Assembly (NCBI RefSeq): GCF_039545035.1
Contig: NZ_BAABRO010000004.1
Coordinates: forward strand, 310,001 to 374,000
DNA length: 64,000 nucleotides
Direction of reading: 5' to 3'
Origin: Novipirellula caenicola
GTDB lineage: Bacteria > Planctomycetota > Planctomycetia > Pirellulales > Pirellulaceae
Shown: positions 28,411-37,099 of the stretch, one piece after another
Layout of the letters: the number at the start of each line of letters is the position of its first letter
Position numbering within the stretch: position 1 is the stretch's first letter
Program-made: the position numbers and the translations under genes
Notes under the pieces: generated by a model
The model's input: the letters and a program-made list of their open reading frames with translations, nothing else
Told to the model about the DNA's origin: nothing
The model's database searches: none

Positions 28411-28608
28411 GTAGCGAAATTCGTCAACGGCTTGTTGATTTAGTGAAGTTTCCTGCGGCAAGGGTCGTATGATGGACTTTCTAGTCCGTCAATGATGTAT
28501 TCGACGGACTAGGAAGTCCGTCGTACGACTAAATCAACAAGCCGCAAAAAATTTCGATCTCCAAGGGCTGATGCCGTGCTGCCGAAAGTCTTGACGACTT
28601 CCGCTACG
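28411..28608. repeat. Fold-back (MITE-like) element, copy 1
   Basis: Nested inverted repeats. Outer: GTAGCG (28411) with CGCTAC (28602). Next: a perfect 17-bp pair CGGCTTGTTGATTTAGT (28428-28444) and its reverse complement (28528-28544). Inner: GGACTTTCTAGTCCGTC (about 28474-28490) with GACGGACTAGGAAGTCC (28503-28519), one mismatch. Copy 2 at 51773-51960 shares the same design. It lies between the 3' ends of convergent genes and holds no reading frame. Without visible transposase it is non-autonomous. Confidence 0.85.
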
Positions 28609-28626
28609 ACGGTTTTCGGACATAGC

Positions 28627-29937
28627 CTAGGGCGTCTCGGATCCTAGGCACACCAATTGTTCGTGACGTTTGGTGCCTTTGTCGACTCCGATCCGCAAGA
28701 ATATTTGGCTATCGGCCACCGCGGGGCTCGCGTAGGTATCGTCGCCAAGCTTGTTGGTGGAGATCAATTTGAAAGAGTCGTTTTCATTTTTGAAGACAAA
28801 TGTTTTGCCAGCTAAATTGGAAACGTAAACAACGTCGTTACAAACGATTGGCGAGGCACTAAAGTTGCCACCTAAACGTTCTCGCCACACCACGTCTCCC
28901 GAATCAGCGTCCCAACAATAGGCCACCCCATCGTCGCTGACGGCGAACAAACGATTGTTGTTGATCACCAGCGAGGGTTCGTAGACTTTGGTGCGAACGG
29001 ACCAAAGCTTTTCTCCATCGGCGGAAAGACAGACAGTTTCTTTATCGGGATAGCCGCCACTGGCATAGATTCGGTCTCCGGATGTGATCACGGTACCGCA
29101 TGTCGCTTCGGCGGTGCCGCGTGTGCTCCACCGTTTTTCGCCGGTGGCCGGATCAAAGCTGGCCACCGCGTCACAGCCGCTGATCAACAATTGATCACGG
29201 CCGCCGACGTTGGCAACCGTGGGACTCGAATAGCTGCTGAGATTGCCGCGAGCCACTCGCCAAGCGATCTCGCCGGTTTCGCCATCGACCGCGGCCAAAT
29301 AGCCGCCGCCCATATTGTCAGCCGCAAAAATCACCAACGACTTGTAGAGGACTGGCGACGGTGCATAACCAAACTTGGAAACAAACTTGCCAATTTCACG
29401 TTGCCAAACGATGTTGCCATCCAGATCCAGTGCGGTGGCAATGATCGCGTCGTTATTGAGAAACGCGGTATAGAGCCGGACGCCGTCACATGCCAAGGTG
29501 CCGTTGGCGTGCGTCGCTTTGTGGTGCACCGCTCGTTCCGATGGAAATCCGCCAGTGTGAACATCGGTAGTCCATTTGGGCTGGCCCGTCGCACGATCAA
29601 AGGCAAGCACTTGTTGTTTTTGTTGGTCTTGGATTGCGGTAGCCAAATAGATCGAATCTGCGACAACGATCGGCGAACTGTGCCCGCGCCCCGGCACCTT
29701 GGTCCGCCAGAGGACATTTTCCTCTTCGCCCCACTGCGTCAACAACGGTTGATCCGGAACGACGCCATCACGCTGCGGCCCACGCCATGCTGGCCACAGT
29801 AGTTTCGTCTCGTCCACAGCAACGTCGACGACTTTGACGTTCGATTTTTCCGGAGAAATTTCCTCGACCGGATTTTTACGACCACAGCCACCGACCAGCA
29901 GCAGCGGAATCAGCGTCAGCAATAAAACGCGTTTCAT
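28627..29937 (-). CDS. PQQ-like beta-propeller lipoprotein
   Basis: 436 residues from the ATG at 29937. A lipoprotein signal peptide (MKRVLLLTLIPLLLVGG, lipobox VGGC) anchors it in a membrane. The body holds PQQ-like propeller blades: LLWPAWRGPQRDGV at the start, then repeated strands such as SSPIVVADSIYLATAIQ, QVLAFDRATGQPKW, LYTAFLNNDAIIATALDL and SPIVCNDVVYVSNLAGKTFV. The usual PQQ-dehydrogenase catalytic residues are not evident, so it may be structural or BamB-like. An SHD1-domain gene lies upstream on the same strand and a similar propeller beyond it. Confidence 0.85.
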   Translation of the reverse strand: MKRVLLLTLIPLLLVGGCGRKNPVEEISPEKSNVKVVDVAVDETKLLWPAWRGPQRDGVVPDQPLLTQWGEEENVLWRTKVPGRGHSSPIVVADSIYLATAIQDQQKQQVLAFDRATGQPKWTTDVHTGGFPSERAVHHKATHANGTLACDGVRLYTAFLNNDAIIATALDLDGNIVWQREIGKFVSKFGYAPSPVLYKSLVIFAADNMGGGYLAAVDGETGEIAWRVARGNLSSYSSPTVANVGGRDQLLISGCDAVASFDPATGEKRWSTRGTAEATCGTVITSGDRIYASGGYPDKETVCLSADGEKLWSVRTKVYEPSLVINNNRLFAVSDDGVAYCWDADSGDVVWRERLGGNFSASPIVCNDVVYVSNLAGKTFVFKNENDSFKLISTNKLGDDTYASPAVADSQIFLRIGVDKGTKRHEQLVCLGSETP

Positions 29938-30055
29938 GGAGTTAATCCCAATCGATTCGAATTCGGCAATCAGGCTTTCGACAACCCTGTTTATACTCGA
30001 ACTTGGCATTCAACAGTACGTGCAGCTTCACCCCGGATTGCCGCAAGTCAACGGG

Positions 30056-31759
30056 TTAGGGTTCGAACGGGTTTTTGACTGCGGCGCGCTGTTGCTGCAG
30101 CTCGCGAAGGAAATCCTTGTCCGCTTCGCTTAAGCTGACGATCGGCACGGTGACTTCGCGGTTGTCCGCGCGTTTTAGGACCACGCTTGCCCCTTCGACA
30201 CGAAGCAAGATCGCATCGACCTTGAATCGGCCGCTTGCATCCGACCACGTGCGTGATTGTGTGGCCAGTGTTGCCGCCGCGGTGGCCGCAGGCTTATTGG
30301 GCTGCGGAAGATCCTCCGGGGCCAGTTGAATTTTGCGACGAGCCACCGTGATCTTGCGATTGCCACCACCGCGAAGTTCAACACGGACTTGGCCGTCCGT
30401 CAGGATTTCTTCGATGGTTGCAGGTTTCCAGAATGGGCCATGCTCGTTGACTTGCACGATTTGCCCCACGTACAGCGTCGTCAACAAATTGACTTCGCGT
30501 TTGGTATCATCCACCACGCCGCTTCGATCGTAGGCCGATTTCAGGCTTGCGATTCGCTTGTACTCGGCATCCCAACGCAACATCGCGGAATGGGCCGCTT
30601 TGCGTAGCTTGTCATCGTCGCTATCGACCAACGGCCTCATCGCCGCGACGATCTGCGGATCGGGATCGGACAAATTCTTTTTGGCCAGTTCACCGAGCGT
30701 TTGGATTTGACGTGCCGCGTCGTTGGACGCCAGCGACGCGAGTGCATCCGCTTTTTGTGCTTCGGTCAGCGGAGCTTCGGCTTCGGCCTTGGCTTTGGCG
30801 GCCGCCATCGCGCGTTCTTCGGCCACTCTTTTTGCCTCGGCTTCGATCGCATCGATTTCCTGCTGCGATAGCCGCTCGTACTTCATCGAGATCGGCAACG
30901 TCGTGGTTGAATTTTTGCTTTTGACGATCAGCTTGTATTTGAAATCGATTCCCGCCGGCATGTTGACCGATTTATCGAACGACCAAGTTCCCGAGCCGGA
31001 CATTTCATAGGCGACACCATCTTCGGTTTCCGGCATCTTCAACTCGTAGTCCTTTTTGAAGACCAGCAAGTCGTCTTGTTGCCGTTGAAGCTGGAAGCTT
31101 GTCTTTTCAACCGCCGAGCGTGTGGTGTCATTGTCGGTCCTGCGGCCAAATGGATCGATGCCGCCTGGACCGAAACCACCGGGGCCAAAACCACCAGGCC
31201 CGAACCGATCTTGACGATCCTTTTGTGTCACCGCGATCCCCGAGTCGAACTGCCATTCCCTTTCCTCTGTCTCCGGCAGCGGTTCAAAGGGGATCAGCGA
31301 GACATTGCCTAACAGGAAGGGCAACTGAGAATCGCGAACCAATTTGATCACTTCGCCTCGCGATGACAGCGTGATCTGGTTGGTCGTTTGCGTTTTGCCG
31401 GCAAAGGCGGGTCGCGAAAAGGGACTGGGAATCGACGGCGGGAACGACCGGAAACCAAACGGACCTCGTCTGCCGCGATCAACGTTCTTGTAGCTTTTCG
31501 ATTCTGACAATCCGCCCCGATAGGTCAGTTGAATTTGGTCCTTGTTCCGGCTTTCGACCTCGTACTTCGTAATCCCTTTGTAATGCGTCGTTTCACTTCC
31601 GCCATCGACGCTGATCTCGAAACGATAGGCGAACTTAGTTCCAGGATCGGGTTGGTAACGAAGCGTTTGGGCCGAGACCAGCGGTGACGCAAAGCCAAGT
31701 GCAAACAAAGCGAAAACGGGCAGCATGCCATGAGCATGGCTTCGCAGGTCCAAAATCAT
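30056..31759 (-). CDS. Exported SHD1-domain protein
   Basis: 567 residues. The ATG at 31759 follows AAGGA with seven bases spacing, better than the TTG at 31774. A signal peptide ends at SPLVSA|QTL. N-terminal half: beta-rich and Gly/Pro-rich (GPGGFGPGGFGPGG near 190-205). Middle: a helical segment rich in Glu/Ala (residues ~300-340; EAEAKRVAEERAMAAAKAKA). The C-terminus is an SHD1 (SLA1 homology 1) domain: TWSDASGRFKVDAILLRVEG, VVLKRADNREVTVPIVSLS, then DKDFLREL. SHD1 domains are frequent in planctomycetes; partner and role are unknown. Confidence 0.85.
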   Translation of the reverse strand: MILDLRSHAHGMLPVFALFALGFASPLVSAQTLRYQPDPGTKFAYRFEISVDGGSETTHYKGITKYEVESRNKDQIQLTYRGGLSESKSYKNVDRGRRGPFGFRSFPPSIPSPFSRPAFAGKTQTTNQITLSSRGEVIKLVRDSQLPFLLGNVSLIPFEPLPETEEREWQFDSGIAVTQKDRQDRFGPGGFGPGGFGPGGIDPFGRRTDNDTTRSAVEKTSFQLQRQQDDLLVFKKDYELKMPETEDGVAYEMSGSGTWSFDKSVNMPAGIDFKYKLIVKSKNSTTTLPISMKYERLSQQEIDAIEAEAKRVAEERAMAAAKAKAEAEAPLTEAQKADALASLASNDAARQIQTLGELAKKNLSDPDPQIVAAMRPLVDSDDDKLRKAAHSAMLRWDAEYKRIASLKSAYDRSGVVDDTKREVNLLTTLYVGQIVQVNEHGPFWKPATIEEILTDGQVRVELRGGGNRKITVARRKIQLAPEDLPQPNKPAATAAATLATQSRTWSDASGRFKVDAILLRVEGASVVLKRADNREVTVPIVSLSEADKDFLRELQQQRAAVKNPFEP

Positions 31760-31839
31760 CAAAACGTCCTTCAAGGCATCTCGGGTATCAAAAAGAACAG
31801 CGAGGGGGGAACACGAGCAGCCCTGATTCTAACCGCTTT

Positions 31840-33123
31840 TTACTGCGAGATTCGGTAAAGTGCGTCTGCCGTGCGAAGTAAAACCGAATCTTCAAAAACG
31901 CCCAATGATGCCAGCGTGCGTTCTTCGATTGGATTGGTCGCTAGCACCTCGAACTCGCGACCGGCGCGGACGACCGTGGTGACACCTTCTTCGCTGGTGA
32001 AATAAATGCGGTCGCCGGACATCAACAACGACGCGGAAAAATTGCCACCGATTCGTTTGCGATAAACAATCTCGCCCGTGTCGGCTTCGGCGCACATCGC
32101 GATCCCATCGTCGCTGACCCAATAGATCAATCCGTCAGCGGCAACCATCGAGGGTGTCTTTGAAACACTCTTGTTCGAACGCCACTGGATATGCGTATCG
32201 GTAACGATTCCTGTGCCGGTCGGACGAATCGCCAACAATTTGCTGCTGTCATAGCTGGTCGAAACAAAGACAAGTCCGCGATGAAAGATGGGTTTTGGGA
32301 TCACCGAATAGCCATCGTAGCGAACGTCCCAAATCACTTCGCCCGTGTTGGGGTTCAAGGCAAAAACACAATCGCTGCCAGGCGCGATCACTTGTTTTTG
32401 GCCATCGACTTCGATCAACGTCGGGGTTGCAAATGAAAAGGTACGAATCGCAAAGATCAATCGCAGTGTCTGCCATGCAAGTTCACCGGTGTCGGCATCC
32501 AGCGCAACAATCTTGGGGTCTTTGTCACCGTCACAGGTAAAGATCAATTTGTTATTGACCAAGATGGGTGATCCGCCATTGCCATGCTGAGGACTGAAGT
32601 ACAGATCACGATTGGTCCACAAAACCTCGCCCTGCTTGCTCACGCAGGCGGTGCCTTGGTAACCAAAGTGAACGAAGATCCGGTCGCCGTCGATGATCGG
32701 CGTGGGGCTGGCATGACTGTTCTTGGAATGAATCTTGGGGGATCGATCTTTGGTTTGTGACATCACCGGAATCGTCTTCAACAACTTGCCGGTGGCGGCG
32801 TCGATCGCCAACAGCGAAAGCGAAAACTCCTTCGCCGCTGCTTCGGATGGTTTGCCGGATTCACTGGGGATCGCCGTGGTGACATAAATGCGTCCGTCAT
32901 CACAAACGGGGCTGGACCAACCTTTGCCTGGTAATTCGGTACGCCAATCAATGTTCTTATCCGACGACCACTGCAGCGGCAACTCGGCGCCGGATCGCAC
33001 CACCCCGTCGCCGTCTGGCCCACGAAACGCCGGCCATGCATCGTCGCCACGGGCGTTGACGCAAGAACACGAAATCGCAATGCAAGCAGACAAAATGACC
33101 AGGGTACGTGATGCGATGATCAT
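31840..33123 (-). CDS. Secreted PQQ-like beta-propeller protein
   Basis: 427 residues with a signal peptide (MIIASRTLVILSACIAISCS, then CVNARG). The mature protein opens with WPAFRGPDGDG, as in planctomycete PQQ-like propellers, and carries six or seven blades (SSPVCDDGRIYVTTAIPSES; TGKLLKTIPVM; GGSPILVNNKLIFTCDGDKD; GNFSASLLMSGDRIYFTSEE). It is similar in design to the lipoprotein at 28627, so gene duplication is likely. It has no clear PQQ-binding catalytic residues. The function is unknown. Confidence 0.85.
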   Translation of the reverse strand: MIIASRTLVILSACIAISCSCVNARGDDAWPAFRGPDGDGVVRSGAELPLQWSSDKNIDWRTELPGKGWSSPVCDDGRIYVTTAIPSESGKPSEAAAKEFSLSLLAIDAATGKLLKTIPVMSQTKDRSPKIHSKNSHASPTPIIDGDRIFVHFGYQGTACVSKQGEVLWTNRDLYFSPQHGNGGSPILVNNKLIFTCDGDKDPKIVALDADTGELAWQTLRLIFAIRTFSFATPTLIEVDGQKQVIAPGSDCVFALNPNTGEVIWDVRYDGYSVIPKPIFHRGLVFVSTSYDSSKLLAIRPTGTGIVTDTHIQWRSNKSVSKTPSMVAADGLIYWVSDDGIAMCAEADTGEIVYRKRIGGNFSASLLMSGDRIYFTSEEGVTTVVRAGREFEVLATNPIEERTLASLGVFEDSVLLRTADALYRISQ

Positions 33124-33263
33124 GGCGATTCCAAGTAAAAATCAAGTAAGCCAAGTAAGTCGAACGTGTGGATTTGGATTGTAGTCTCGCCCGCTGTAAT
33201 CATGCCAGCATGGGCCGAGCGACCGCAAAGCCAACATTTTACTTGTCGCGGCGACGAAAGTGC

Positions 33264-33269
33264 TACAAT
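33264..33269 (+). promoter_or_regulatory. Candidate -10 box TACAAT
   Basis: TACAAT at 33264-33269 lies 63 bases before the start of the cyclic-nucleotide-binding gene and is the best -10 in this stretch. A matching -35 is not clear, so this is tentative. Confidence 0.3.
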
Positions 33270-33332
33270 CGAAGTACATCTTCCGCTCCGCACGGTCGAT
33301 CGGATCCGACTCTCTTTTCTCGAGCAAACTCG

Positions 33333-33821
33333 ATGAATGAACATCAAGCAAAAATGCTTCGCCAGATGGCCGTGTTTGGAGGATTGAAAAATGAGTCGTT
33401 GGATTTGATTCTGGGCGAATCTCATCGATTGGTGTTGGCAGCAGGCGACTATTTCTTTCACGAAGGCGATCCAGGTGAATCACTGTACGTGATCGAAGCC
33501 GGCACCGTTGTGATCCAGCGAAATTGGAAACACGAACCGATCATGCTGGGGCGACTCGCGAGCGGCGATTGCTTTGGTGAAATGTCGTTAATCGATTTTC
33601 AGCCACGGTCCGCTGCGGCGCAAGCGGAATGCAATTGCGAAACGATTGAGATCCCACGCACCGTGCTGCAATCGCTGTATCGAATGGACGTTGAACAATA
33701 TGCAATGATCATGATGAACCTGGGACGCGAAGTCAGCCGGCGGTTGCGAATCGCCGACGACTGCCTGTTTCAATTACAGCAGGATCATGGCGTCGAAACC
33801 CCGTTTGCCGGCACGGTTTGA
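33333..33821 (+). CDS. Cyclic-nucleotide-binding domain protein (CAP_ED)
   Basis: 162 residues from the ATG at 33333. A single cNMP-binding barrel with a phosphate-binding cassette (GDCFGEMSLIDFQPRSAAA) that keeps the Glu and Arg which contact cyclic nucleotide in CAP-type proteins. There is no helix-turn-helix or enzyme domain; after the barrel a short helical tail (EQYAMIMMNLGREVSRRLRI) remains. Such free-standing domains act as sensors or as subunits of larger systems. An in-frame longer frame upstream has no coding character. Confidence 0.85.
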   Translation: MNEHQAKMLRQMAVFGGLKNESLDLILGESHRLVLAAGDYFFHEGDPGESLYVIEAGTVVIQRNWKHEPIMLGRLASGDCFGEMSLIDFQPRSAAAQAECNCETIEIPRTVLQSLYRMDVEQYAMIMMNLGREVSRRLRIADDCLFQLQQDHGVETPFAGTV

Positions 33822-33859
33822 GAAGCGTCGCCTCTCGCTCTACGGTTACTTTCCTGCGA

Positions 33860-34846
33860 TTACTTTCCTGCGTACCAAATGCCGCGACGCCAATTGTGTC
33901 GCCGCAGACGCGTGATCGCCTCGTCTGGCAAATCACGCAGCTGGCTCGTTCGCGTGTTCTGATGGACCTGCTTGACCGTTCGCATGCCTGCCACCACCGT
34001 GCTCACCTCGGGTCGCGCGAGCACAAATTTCAGTGCCACATCGGCCATCGAGTAATCGTCGGACAACCCCAACGCGTCCATATCCGCGCGAATCTCTGCG
34101 ACGCGATCCGCAGTTCGCTGCATCCGGTCGCCGGCGAAATATCGACTGCGAAAATCGTCTTCGCCGAAAACATGATCGCCCGCGTATTTGCCCGACAGCG
34201 ACCCTTCGTCCAAGGCGACTCGGACGATCACGCCAGTGCCGGTTTCGGCAGCGACGGGCAAGATCTGAGCGGCAGCGTCCTGGTTAAACAGATTGAAAAT
34301 CACCTGAACGACGTCGACCAATCCATTTCGCATTAACTGCACGACACAATCCTGGTCGTGTTCGGGAGTGCTGACGCCGATCAGATTGATCTTGCCCTCG
34401 TCTCGCAATTGACGCAGCACCAACAACGGTTGAGGATCGTCGTTCCAGCCGCGCGTCCAGGTATGCAGCTGCAGCAGATCGATTCGCTCGACCCCGAGGT
34501 TCGTCAAACGCTGGTGCAGATTGTCTCGTAAATAGGCTGCCGAGTAGCGGTCTTGCCAACGGCAATAAGGACTTGGCGGCCAGGGCCCCGCTGCGGGTGG
34601 CGTTTTGGTCGCAACAAAAATCTGTTCGCTGCGATCCCGAAGCACCTTGGCGATCAGCATCTCACTGTGGCCGTCACCATAGCCAGCCGCCGTATCGATG
34701 AAGTTGACTCCGCGATCGATCGCAGCATGCAACGTTTGCAAAGAGTCCTCATCGTTTTGTGGTCCCCACTCTCCCCCAATCGCCCAAGCACCAAAGCCAA
34801 TCTCAGAAACCTTCGAGCCATCGGGGGGTAGCAATCGCGTATGCAT
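33860..34846 (-). CDS. Aldo/keto reductase
   Basis: 328 residues. The catalytic tetrad is visible: D51 and Y56 (FIDTAAGYGDGHSE), K81 (FVATKTPP) and H128 (DLLQLHTW). NADPH-site phrases near the C-terminus (SEVSTVVAGMRT-like: PEVSTVVAGMRTVKQVHQNT) fit the family. It reduces a carbonyl with NADPH in the cytosol; substrate unknown. The last codons are followed by a near-perfect tandem copy of TTACTTTCCTGC (33844-33871 region), a small local duplication that sits at the stop codon. Confidence 0.9.
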   Translation of the reverse strand: MHTRLLPPDGSKVSEIGFGAWAIGGEWGPQNDEDSLQTLHAAIDRGVNFIDTAAGYGDGHSEMLIAKVLRDRSEQIFVATKTPPAAGPWPPSPYCRWQDRYSAAYLRDNLHQRLTNLGVERIDLLQLHTWTRGWNDDPQPLLVLRQLRDEGKINLIGVSTPEHDQDCVVQLMRNGLVDVVQVIFNLFNQDAAAQILPVAAETGTGVIVRVALDEGSLSGKYAGDHVFGEDDFRSRYFAGDRMQRTADRVAEIRADMDALGLSDDYSMADVALKFVLARPEVSTVVAGMRTVKQVHQNTRTSQLRDLPDEAITRLRRHNWRRGIWYAGK

Positions 34847-35061
34847 AAGGGTGCTTGAGTTCGTGGATTAGGTTGGGTTTGTCGATTGGTGAATCAGTGC
34901 AGAGTCGGACGATGCTTGCTTTGCATCTTTCTTGGTCTGTTCAGCCGAAGATCTCATCTTCTGACGCTGGTTCTACCGAAAACTAGCTAGGACGGCGAGT
35001 CGGTCGTCGTATTGTCTTGAAAGCCGGCGTGCATGCCAGCATTCTTTCTTGAGGTGGTTCG

Positions 35062-35991
35062 GTGCCAAATATTTCTCCGATCCCGCGGCTTACGATTGTG
35101 GTCCCGGTGACGGAAGACCTTCAGTCTTTCGAAACCAGTTTGATCAGTGTTTTAGAACATCAGCCCAGCGGCTGTGAAGTGATTGTTGCTCACGACGGGA
35201 CTTACGAAGACCCGTTCGAATTGGGTGACGAAGTTCGCTTTGTGTCCGCTGACTCGGCTGATCTGATTGAACTGATCTCCGCAAGCGCTTCGGAAGCCCG
35301 CGGGCGATTTGTCCATGTCTTAAGTGGCGGCTTTAAGGCAACAGAAGGATGGGTTGATGCCGCCCTGGAAAAATTCGAACATCACGATGTCGCAGCAATC
35401 GCGGCGGTGGTTCGACACGAACAAACAGGACGGATTGTCGGAGCCGGTTGGTTCGACAGTGCAACCCGTCTTTGCCAGCCCGCTGGGGCATCGCAAACGA
35501 AATTGAGCCGACACGAGATCGCGAAGACCGATGGCGTCTTTGTCGAAGCCTCGTTCTGGCGACGCGAATCACTGCGAAACGTTTGTCATTGCTATCGCGG
35601 CAGCAATTTGCTGGAATTTTCTTACACCAGCGGCTTGGCGTTATCCCAGGCCGGTTGGCGATGCGTGACCGCAGAACAATGTAACTTGATTGCTGAGCAT
35701 GACCACACCGCATGGAACGACGCATCGCTGCGACGTGGCAAGCGTTTGTGGGCGATTCGCCAAACCGCGTGCAAGGATCGCAGCGGGTTCCGCGACGGAA
35801 TGCGTGGAATGCTAGCGAATCTTGGCCGACCTTCACGTCTGCTTGAATCGATCGGGATGATGACCGGTGGTTCGGCAATGGCCGAGATGAAACGACGCGT
35901 GCATATCGACGAAGTGAAATCGATTGATGAATGTGAAGCGGTCCTGCCGCTTCCCAATCGTTCGTTTACCGCTTCGCGACGCGCTGCGTAA
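35062..35991 (+). CDS. Family 2-like glycosyltransferase
   Basis: 309 residues starting at GTG 35062 with GAGGTGG a few bases upstream. The N-terminal half is a GT-A fold (PRLTIVVPVTEDLQSFETSL; CEVIVAHDGTYED; SASEARGRFVHVLSGGF). The usual DxD is not in its standard position; LSGGF replaces the LDADD-like motif, so catalytic competence is doubtful. The C-terminal part (SRHEIAKTDGVFVEASFWRR; AEHDHTAWNDASLRRGKRLW) fits the acceptor half of GT2 enzymes. It is a lone gene. Confidence 0.75.
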   Translation: MPNISPIPRLTIVVPVTEDLQSFETSLISVLEHQPSGCEVIVAHDGTYEDPFELGDEVRFVSADSADLIELISASASEARGRFVHVLSGGFKATEGWVDAALEKFEHHDVAAIAAVVRHEQTGRIVGAGWFDSATRLCQPAGASQTKLSRHEIAKTDGVFVEASFWRRESLRNVCHCYRGSNLLEFSYTSGLALSQAGWRCVTAEQCNLIAEHDHTAWNDASLRRGKRLWAIRQTACKDRSGFRDGMRGMLANLGRPSRLLESIGMMTGGSAMAEMKRRVHIDEVKSIDECEAVLPLPNRSFTASRRAA

Positions 35992-36445
35992 TTCGCTGCT
36001 GGCAACGGGAGCACGAAAAATTTCGTCTCCAGCTTCGACGCGATTCTCGATACGTCCCAAGCCTCGATCGATTCCAAACCTAGCTGGTTCTCGAGCCTAG
36101 CTGGTTTTCGATTTGGGGCTTACGATCTTGCCGGCTTGCAATCTCAGCGTGGGCGTCGGCAGAAAGAGCAAGATTTCCTGCTGGTGGGCATTCGATTGCC
36201 CTCAGCAGTGAGGGGAATGATGGGCCGTGATTCGGCCCGTTCATCCCACATGAAAACCAATTCGCAACTCGTTTGAATTGGACGCCCCTTCGGAACTGGA
36301 TGCCCCGTCTCGTCAAAATCGGCGTACTCACTTGCCAGAAACAAAGTGAGTCTCGGCTCGCTTTCACGCGAACTGCAACTTCAACAATGAGCAATTCATC
36401 ATTGAAAGTGTGCCAGCGACGTCGCATCACCGACGCCACCGCACG
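35992..36445. other. Intergenic region with a start-less protein-like frame
   Basis: About 450 bases between the glycosyltransferase and csrA. On the minus strand, 36146-36400 reads without stops as a plausible peptide (phrases SEPRLTLFLASEYADFDETG, QTSCELVFMWDERAESRPII), but the only start candidate is an internal TTG near 36344. It may be a decayed gene fragment or a repeated non-coding element. Nothing else recognised. Confidence 0.35.
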
Positions 36446-36679
36446 CTAGCAATCGGGTTTGCCAGCGACCGAGACATTTTGCTCTTCCATGATAACGGTC
36501 ATCGGAGCGCTACCACGTGGCGCCACTTCTTTGCGGTCCAACTCACCACGAACGATCCGTACTTCACGTGGGGCGTCGATTCCGATGGCCACTCGATTCG
36601 CAGAGATTCGGTTGATCGTCAAAACGATGTTGTCACCGATTAGGAGTTGCTCACCTTCTTTGCGGCTTAAAACTAGCAT
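36446..36679 (-). CDS. csrA: Carbon storage regulator CsrA
   Basis: 77 residues, slightly longer than the usual 61-65. The ATG at 36679 follows AGGGAAGA on the minus strand. The family start MLVLSRKEGEQLLIGDNIVL is exact, with RNA-contact residues L4, R6 and R44 (VRIVRGEL) intact. CsrA dimers bind GGA in 5' leaders and repress or stabilise mRNA. The C-terminal extension (MEEQNVSVAGKPDC) is not conserved in model CsrA. The gene is free-standing; no flagellar genes or FliW are nearby. Confidence 0.95.
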   Translation of the reverse strand: MLVLSRKEGEQLLIGDNIVLTINRISANRVAIGIDAPREVRIVRGELDRKEVAPRGSAPMTVIMEEQNVSVAGKPDC

Positions 36680-37099
36680 TTTATTCTTCCCTGATTGGTA
36701 GGTTGAACTTCGTGAACGCGATTGATACACACATTTTTTGTGCCAAAATCGCCTCCATTAATCAGATAGTTTCTCTAGCGTTGCCAAACTTTAATAAAAC
36801 TCAATGAATTGCGGAAAACCGCAGTCGATTAAGTTATTTTGGTGCGTTGGCGCGCTGGTTTGAAAATTATCATTATGGCTGCGGATTGACCTCAAAATCT
36901 CATCCGTCGATACCGAAATGATCCTCATGTCTCGAATTGAGACGCTGCAAATCTCATCTTTGGCTCGACAGAAGTAGTATCAGCGAGCACGTTGACAAGT
37001 CAGGTCAACGCACCAAATTCTTTTCGAAGAAAGTTCAAAAAGAGTTCATGGGTCTCCGCCCACCGCTAATGGATTGAGGGCGAATTCGCATGGTGGATG
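36680..37099. other. AT-rich intergenic region upstream of csrA
   Basis: 420 bases between mtnA and csrA, both on the minus strand, so it holds the csrA promoter. It is noticeably richer in A/T than its surroundings. Small hairpins occur (TGCGG-AAAA-CCGCA near 36812; GTCTC-GAATT-GAGAC near 36931). No gene or RNA family recognised; a small regulatory RNA, such as a CsrA-binding one, cannot be excluded. Confidence 0.4.

Noticed and set aside
36080-36439. 119-codon minus-strand frame before csrA
   Set aside because: Unbalanced composition (Arg, Ser, Trp heavy) and overlaps the more protein-like frame at 36146-36400; no start signal.
36700-36755. TTGGCAC followed by ATGTGT upstream of csrA on the minus strand, like a sigma-54 promoter
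   Set aside because: The -12 element needs GC ten bases after GG; here it is GT, so the match is incomplete.
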